A DNA stretch of 20,441 nt, taken from contig JAGWBE010000010.1 of assembly GCA_021296055.1 (NCBI GenBank), positions 1 to 20,441 on the forward strand. Direction: 5' to 3'. The stretch is from Dehalococcoidia bacterium. Its GTDB lineage: Bacteria > Chloroflexota > Dehalococcoidia > Lucifugimonadales > Australimonadaceae. Shown here piece by piece: positions 14,094 through 20,441 of the stretch (the first letter of the stretch is position 1; each line of letters starts with the position of its first letter). The notes below the pieces were generated by a model. The model did not search any database, was not told the origin of the DNA, and saw only the letters and a list, made by a program, of their open reading frames with translations. The position numbers were made by a program, and so were the translations under genes.

Positions 14094-15149
14094 ATGCCCC
14101 CGTCCGAGCTCAGCCCCTTGGAGTGGCGCGGAGATTGCTTGCGCCTCCTCGATCAGACGCGCCTGCCCCACGCAGAGGTTTGGCGCGACGTGCGCGCGGC
14201 GGACGAGGCGGCGGCGGCCATCCGCGAGATGCGCGTCCGCGGCGCGCCCGCCATCGGCGTGACCACCGCCTACGGCATGGCGCTCGCCGCCAGGGGCGCC
14301 GCCGCGCTGCCCGCGCCCGTCTTTGCGGCGGCTATGCAGCGCGCCGCCGAGACGCTCGGTGCGGCCAGACCCACCGCCGTCAACCTGCGCTGGGCCATCG
14401 AACGCGCAACCGCCGAGCTCGCCCATGGCCGCGCGCCCCGCGAGGCCGCCGAGGCGCTGCTCGACCTGGCGCACAGGTTGCGCGAGGAAGACGTCGCAAC
14501 CAACCGCGCCATCGGCGCCAACGGCGCGGCGCTGCTCGCGGGAGTGTCGAGCCTGCTCACCCACTGCAACACCGGCTCGCTCGCCACGGCGGGCTTCGGC
14601 ACGGCGCTGGGAGTCGTCCGCGCGGCTTGGCGGGCGGGAGAACGCTTCGAGGTTTTCTTCACCGAAACGCGCCCCTGGCTCCAGGGAGCGCGGCTGACCG
14701 CGTGGGAGTTGGCCCGCGACGAGATACCCGCCAGGTTGATCGTCGATTCCGCCGCCGCCTTGCTGATGCAACGAGGAGCCGTGGACGCCATAGTGGTCGG
14801 CGCAGACCGCATCGCCGCCAACGGCGACGTGGTGAACAAGATCGGCTCCTACGCCCTGGCCATCGCCGCCGAGCGCCACGGCGTTCCCTTCTACGTCGCC
14901 GCGCCCGTCAGCACCATCGACCCACGCTCCCCCAACGGCGCGTCCGTTGTCATCGAGGAGCGCCCGGAGGAGGAGGTGACGCGGCTGGCGTGCGCGCCCA
15001 TCGCACCGGAGGGGACGGCGGCGTGGAACCCGGCGTTCGACATTACCCCCGCCGACCTCGTGACCGCGATTGTTACGGAGCAGGGGATAGTCCACGCGCC
15101 CTACGCCGAAAGCCTGCCCCACGCCGCCGAGCCCGCCTATGCCCGCTAA
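14094..15149 (+). CDS. mtnA: S-methyl-5-thioribose-1-phosphate isomerase
   Basis: MtnA turns 5-methylthioribose-1-phosphate into 5-methylthioribulose-1-phosphate in methylthioadenosine salvage. The 351-residue protein has the expected eIF2B-like fold and active-site residues: RGAPAIGVTTAYGMAL (49-64), THCNTGSLATAGFGTALG with catalytic C158, ETRPWLQGARLTAWEL, and VVGADRIAANGDVVNKIG with D238; the Bacillus subtilis enzyme has Cys160 and Asp240. Length matches the family. These motifs favour MtnA over ribose-1,5-bisphosphate isomerase relatives, and the next gene, mtnP, makes its substrate. ATG 14094 has no Shine-Dalgarno but a promoter-like pair just upstream. The 3' end overlaps mtnP by 11 bases. 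Confidence 0.95.
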   Translation: MPPSELSPLEWRGDCLRLLDQTRLPHAEVWRDVRAADEAAAAIREMRVRGAPAIGVTTAYGMALAARGAAALPAPVFAAAMQRAAETLGAARPTAVNLRWAIERATAELAHGRAPREAAEALLDLAHRLREEDVATNRAIGANGAALLAGVSSLLTHCNTGSLATAGFGTALGVVRAAWRAGERFEVFFTETRPWLQGARLTAWELARDEIPARLIVDSAAALLMQRGAVDAIVVGADRIAANGDVVNKIGSYALAIAAERHGVPFYVAAPVSTIDPRSPNGASVVIEERPEEEVTRLACAPIAPEGTAAWNPAFDITPADLVTAIVTEQGIVHAPYAESLPHAAEPAYAR

Positions 15150-16017
15150 CGCCGCCGCCCGCCCCAAACTCGGCGTCATCGGCGGCACAGGCCTCTACGC
15201 CATGGCCGGCCTCGAGAGCGCGGAGACGGTGGACGCGGACACGCCCTTCGGCAAGCCCTCCGCGCCCATCGTCATCGGCGAGATAGCGGGGACGCGCACG
15301 GCCTTCGTGCCCCGGCACGGTGTCGGCCACCGCCTGCTGCCGACCGAGATTCCGTACTTGGGGAACGTGTACGCGCTCAAGGCGCTCGGCGTCGAGCACC
15401 TCGTGTCGGTGAGCGCAGTCGGCAGCCTGCGCGAAGATTTCGCGCCGCTGCACTTGGTGATTCCCGACCAGCTGATTGACCGGACGCGGCGGCGCAGATC
15501 CACCTTCTTCGGCGACGGCGTGGCCGCTCACGTGGGTTTCGCCGACCCCTTCTGTCCGCGTCTCAGCACGAGCCTCTGCGAAGCGGCGCGGCAGGCGGGC
15601 GCGACTGTCCACCGAGGCGGCGTATACGTCGTTATGGAGGGGCCTGCCTTCTCGACCCGCGCCGAATCCAGCCTCTACCGCTCGTGGGGCGCGAGCGTCA
15701 TCGGCATGACGGCGCTCCCGGAGGCGAAGCTGGCCCGCGAGGCCGAGATGTGCTACGCGACGCTCGCCTGCGTAACTGACTATGATGTGTGGCGCGAATC
15801 GGAAGCGGACGTGTCGGTCGAGATGGTGGTCGCCAACCTGCAAGCCAACGCCCAAGCAGCGCAGCGCGCGCTCCACGCGCTGGCGGCGGGGCTGAGCGAT
15901 GAGCGCCCTTGCGCGTGCGGCGGCGCCCTCGCTACGGCCATCGCCACCAACCCGGCCCACATCGGCGTCGAGGCGCGGGAGCGCTTGGCGCCTATCATCG
16001 GCAAGTACATAGCCTGA
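15139..16017 (+). CDS. mtnP: S-methyl-5'-thioadenosine phosphorylase
   Basis: A 292-residue trimeric-type purine nucleoside phosphorylase family protein that splits methylthioadenosine with phosphate into adenine and methylthioribose-1-phosphate. Seen: GVIGGTGLY (phosphate loop, about 11-19), VPRHGVGH, the STFFGDG loop, GGVYVVMEGPAFSTRAES, GMTALPEAKLAREAEMCYA and DYDVW. The MTALPEA and DYDxW features are those of MTA phosphorylase; guanosine/inosine enzymes differ here. It starts at ATG 15139 inside the end of mtnA (11-base overlap), which implies translational coupling, and its product is the MtnA substrate. Later salvage enzymes (mtnB/C/D or an aldolase shunt) are not in the window. Confidence 0.94.
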   Translation: MPANAAARPKLGVIGGTGLYAMAGLESAETVDADTPFGKPSAPIVIGEIAGTRTAFVPRHGVGHRLLPTEIPYLGNVYALKALGVEHLVSVSAVGSLREDFAPLHLVIPDQLIDRTRRRRSTFFGDGVAAHVGFADPFCPRLSTSLCEAARQAGATVHRGGVYVVMEGPAFSTRAESSLYRSWGASVIGMTALPEAKLAREAEMCYATLACVTDYDVWRESEADVSVEMVVANLQANAQAAQRALHALAAGLSDERPCACGGALATAIATNPAHIGVEARERLAPIIGKYIA

Positions 16018-16048
16018 ACGCCCACGAGAGGGCCGGAAGGAGGCGGAA

Positions 16049-17706
<1,658 letters not shown>

Positions 17707-17748
17707 CCCACGCAGGCAGCCAACTACGCAGGAGAGCGGATAGGGCAG

Positions 17749-18966
17749 ATGACCACCACCTTCGAGAACGCAGCGGCCTACCTCTACACCTCCGAGTCGG
17801 TGACCGAAGGGCACCCCGACAAGTTGTGCGACCAGGTGTCGGACGCGATCCTGGACGCCATCTACGCCCAAGACCCCAACGCGCGCGTCGCCTGCGAGAC
17901 GGCGACCACCACGGGCCTGGTCGTCGTCTTCGGCGAGATCACCACCTCGGCGCACGTGGACTACGAGGGAGTAGTTCGGGAGACGCTCCGTCGCGTCGGC
18001 TACGACGACCCCGACATCGGCATCGACTACAAGACCTGCCGCGTCCAGATCGAACTGCACGAGCAGTCGCCCGACATCGACGGCGGCGTCTCGACGGCGC
18101 TGGAACGGCGCGGCGACGGCGCGGCGGGCGACGCGGCGGGAACGCTTGGCGCGGGCGACCAGGGCATGATGGTCGGATTCGCCTGCGACGAGACGCCCGA
18201 ACTGATGCCGCTCACCCTCTCCCTCGCTCACCGCCTCACCCGCCGCCTCTCCATCGCCCGCAAGGAGGGGGTGATTCCCTACCTCAAACCCGACGGCAAG
18301 TCCCAAGTCACCGTCGAGTACTCCCACGGCAAGCCCAAGCGCGTCCACACCGTCATCGTCAGCACGCAGCACGCCGACGACGTCTCCAACGAGCAGATCG
18401 AGGCGGACATCCGCGAGCACGTCATCGGCGAGGTGGTTCCCGCAGGACTTATGGACGAGGACACGACTATCCACGTGAACCCGTCGGGGCGATTCGTCGT
18501 CGGCGGCCCCCACGGGGACGCAGGGCTGACGGGGCGCAAGATCCTGGTGGACACCTACGGCGGCGTCGCCCGCCACGGGGGCGGCGCCTTCTCCGGCAAG
18601 GACCCGACGAAGGTTGACCGCTCCGCCGCCTACGCCGCCCGCTACGTCGCCAAGAACGTCGTCGCCGCCGGCCTCGCCTCCCGCTGCGAAGTGCAGGTCT
18701 CCTACGCCATCGGCGTCGCCAAGCCCATCAACGTGTCGGTCGAGACCTTCGGGACGGGGGCGGTGAGCGACGAGGTCATCGAGCAACTGGTGAACGAGCG
18801 CTTCGACCTGCGCCCCGGCGCCATCATCGAGCAACTGGGCCTGCGGCGGCCCATCTATGGCCAAACCGCCTCCTACGGCCACTTCGGGCGCACCGACGCC
18901 GACCTGCCCTGGGAGCGCACCGACAAGGCCGCCGAGCTGCGCGAGGCGGCCAAGACCGCCGTCTAG
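17749..18966 (+). CDS. metK: S-adenosylmethionine synthetase
   Basis: MetK makes SAM from methionine and ATP. This is a complete 405-residue protein: [22 protein letters not shown] with GHPDK at 21-25, GEITT (62-66), GAGDQGMM (134-141), the ATP/triphosphate loop [16 protein letters not shown] (277-292) and [18 protein letters not shown]. The usual GDQGLMFGYA reads [11 protein letters not shown] short insert-like run ([15 protein letters not shown], about 119-133) precedes the GAGDQG loop. ATG 17749 has a GGAGAG about 14 nt upstream. Together with ahcY, mtnP and mtnA it supplies and recovers SAM by-products; no SAM riboswitch is seen in the 42-nt gap before it. Confidence 0.97.
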   Translation: MTTTFENAAAYLYTSESVTEGHPDKLCDQVSDAILDAIYAQDPNARVACETATTTGLVVVFGEITTSAHVDYEGVVRETLRRVGYDDPDIGIDYKTCRVQIELHEQSPDIDGGVSTALERRGDGAAGDAAGTLGAGDQGMMVGFACDETPELMPLTLSLAHRLTRRLSIARKEGVIPYLKPDGKSQVTVEYSHGKPKRVHTVIVSTQHADDVSNEQIEADIREHVIGEVVPAGLMDEDTTIHVNPSGRFVVGGPHGDAGLTGRKILVDTYGGVARHGGGAFSGKDPTKVDRSAAYAARYVAKNVVAAGLASRCEVQVSYAIGVAKPINVSVETFGTGAVSDEVIEQLVNERFDLRPGAIIEQLGLRRPIYGQTASYGHFGRTDADLPWERTDKAAELREAAKTAV

Positions 18967-18973
18967 CCGCGCT

Positions 18974-20407
18974 ATGACCGCCTTGTCCGCCATCCGCTTC
19001 GGCACCGACGGTTGGCGCGCGCTCATCGCCCGCGACTTCACCTTCGACAACGTGCGCGCCTGCGCCGACGGCGTCGCCAGGCTGGTCGAGGCGGAGGGCG
19101 GCGCGGAGCGCGGCGTGGTCGTCGGCTACGACACGCGCTTTGGGTCGGCGGAGTTCGCCGCCGAAGCCGCCGGAACGCTCGCGACACGGGGCGTCCGCGC
19201 CCATCTGTGCTCGAGCGCGGCGCCGACCCCCGTCGTCAGCTTCAACGTGCCTCACCGCGGCGCCGCAGGCGGGATCGTCATCACGGCCAGCCACAACCCG
19301 GGCGCGTGGAACGGTTTCAAGTACAAGCCCTCCTACGGCGGCAGCGCCGCGCCGGAGGTGGTGGCGGAGTTGGAGCGCCGCATCGCTGACGCGCTAGCCG
19401 ACGGCCCCGCCGACGCTATGCCGCCGGACGAGGCGCGCGCCGCCGGTCTGCTGACCGACGTGGACGCCGCCGCGCCGTACCTGGCCAACGCCGCGCGCTC
19501 CATCGACCTAGACGCCATCCGCGGCGCGGGTCTGCGCGTGGCCGTGGACAGCATGCACGGCGCGGGAGGCGGCTACTTCGCAGCGTTGGTCGGCGGGGGC
19601 GCCAGCGCCGTCGCCGAGTTCCGCGCCGAGCCAAACTCTGCCTTCCCCGGCATGGCGCAGCCGGAGCCTATCGCGCCAAACCTCGGCCCCGTCATCGACG
19701 CCGTGCGGGGCGGCGGCTACGACGCGGCGCTGGCCACCGACGGCGACGCCGACCGCCTGGGCCTCATCGACGAGAAGGGCGCGTTCGTCACCACCTTGCA
19801 GACCTTCGCCTTGCTGTGCCTCCACCAATTGGAGGTGCGCGGGTTGCGCGGCCCTCTGGTGCGCTCCATCACCCAGAGCGCGATGATCGACAAACTGGCC
19901 GAGCGCTACGCCGTGCCGGTGCGCGTAACGCCCGTCGGCTTCAAGTTCCTCGGCCCCTTGATGATGGCGGAGGATGCGCTGGCCGCCGGAGAGGAGAGCG
20001 GCGGCTACGCCTTCCGCGGCAACATCCCCGAGCGCGACGGCCTCTTCAGCGGCTTGCTGCTTTTGGAGATGATGACGCGCACCGGCAAACGCCTCTCCGA
20101 GCTCACCGCCTGGCTCACGGAGTTGACCGGCGAGCACCACTATGACCGCCTCGACGTGCATCTCAGCCCGGACGCGCCGCGCCCGTCAGTTCAAGCACTC
20201 GCCGACCGCGCCCCCGCGTCGGTCGCCGGGCTGGCGGTGCGCGAGCGCCGCACGGAGGACGGCCTGCGCCTGCTGCTGGACGGCGGCTACTGGGGCCTCA
20301 TCCGCGTGTCGGGCACGGAGCCGCTGCTGCGCATCTACGCCGAGGCCGACTCCCCCGAGCGCGTAACCCGCATCCACGAAGAACTGCGCGCGCTAGCCGG
20401 GGTGTAG
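18974..20407 (+). CDS. Phosphohexomutase (phosphoglucomutase/phosphomannomutase family)
   Basis: A 477-residue alpha-D-phosphohexomutase with all four active-site parts: IRFGTDGWRALI at the N-terminus, the phosphoserine loop TASHNP with S106, the metal loop DGDADR (256-261), the sugar loop GEESGG (339-344) and RVSGTEPLLRIY in the phosphate-binding C-terminal domain. It moves phosphate between C1 and C6 of a hexose; glucose, mannose or glucosamine cannot be told apart by eye, though GEESGG is common in PGM/PMM enzymes. The ATG at 18974 starts 7 nt after the metK stop, so co-transcription is likely although the function is unrelated to SAM recycling. Upstream in-frame codons lie inside metK and are excluded. 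Confidence 0.94.
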   Translation: MTALSAIRFGTDGWRALIARDFTFDNVRACADGVARLVEAEGGAERGVVVGYDTRFGSAEFAAEAAGTLATRGVRAHLCSSAAPTPVVSFNVPHRGAAGGIVITASHNPGAWNGFKYKPSYGGSAAPEVVAELERRIADALADGPADAMPPDEARAAGLLTDVDAAAPYLANAARSIDLDAIRGAGLRVAVDSMHGAGGGYFAALVGGGASAVAEFRAEPNSAFPGMAQPEPIAPNLGPVIDAVRGGGYDAALATDGDADRLGLIDEKGAFVTTLQTFALLCLHQLEVRGLRGPLVRSITQSAMIDKLAERYAVPVRVTPVGFKFLGPLMMAEDALAAGEESGGYAFRGNIPERDGLFSGLLLLEMMTRTGKRLSELTAWLTELTGEHHYDRLDVHLSPDAPRPSVQALADRAPASVAGLAVRERRTEDGLRLLLDGGYWGLIRVSGTEPLLRIYAEADSPERVTRIHEELRALAGV

Positions 20408-20441
20408 GCCGCGCCCGGCGTTAGGGAGCCTTGCCGCGCAG

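Noticed and set aside
17707..17748. SAM riboswitch before metK
   Set aside because: The gap is only 42 nt and shows no multi-helix pairing; the larger gap before mtnA also lacks the expected arrangement.

Overview
This is a GC-rich bacterial chromosomal segment (hand counts of about 78% G+C in 10261-10320, against about 40% in 11881-11940) packed with short operons. No rRNA or tRNA gene was seen, so taxonomy is tentative. The gene set, the cys-Gly-Gly lipoprotein with a Thr-Pro linker, and the meta-cleavage/RraA/SDR genes would fit an uncultured Chloroflexota (Dehalococcoidia/SAR202-like) genome, but this is inference only.

Layout. Positions 1-6669 are all on the minus strand. Read in transcription order: an RraA-family aldolase/decarboxylase, then a lower meta-cleavage block (MhpD-type hydratase, MhpF acetaldehyde dehydrogenase, MhpE 4-hydroxy-2-oxovalerate aldolase), an orphan HicB-like small protein, a fused 23S rRNA m5U methyltransferase-Maf protein, TatA/B, and TatC, which runs off the left edge. 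From 6744 to 11749 single genes and pairs alternate in direction: an SDR oxidoreductase (+), a small unknown protein (-), gatC-gatA (+), recF (-), and a repeat lipoprotein (+). Positions 11791-13857 form a lower-GC minus-strand island. It has an intact Fe-S PD-(D/E)XK/DUF2779 two-domain nuclease followed by a second PD-(D/E)XK gene broken by two single-base frameshifts. Positions 14094-20407 are a plus-strand run: mtnA, mtnP, rhodanese, ahcY, metK and a phosphohexomutase.

How the genes work together. MetK makes S-adenosylmethionine, AhcY removes the S-adenosylhomocysteine left by methyl transfer, and MtnP plus MtnA begin recovery of the methylthioadenosine left by polyamine-type reactions, so the right-hand operon is a SAM by-product recycling unit. 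MhpD, MhpF and MhpE would convert 2-hydroxypenta-2,4-dienoate-type acids to pyruvate and acetyl-CoA. No ring-cleavage dioxygenase is present here. GatC and GatA are two of the three subunits of the tRNA amidotransferase; gatB is elsewhere.

Most noteworthy: (1) the low-GC two-nuclease island; (2) a single 652-residue RlmD/TrmA-Maf fusion; (3) a lipoprotein of three about 63-residue repeats, each with a Cys pair 33-34 residues apart; (4) four 12-bp CTAAG repeats in perfect register upstream of gatC; (5) a recurring placement of -10-like hexamers only 6-9 nt from start codons that lack a Shine-Dalgarno, suggesting leaderless transcripts; (6) a perfect 26-bp palindrome inside the hydratase gene.
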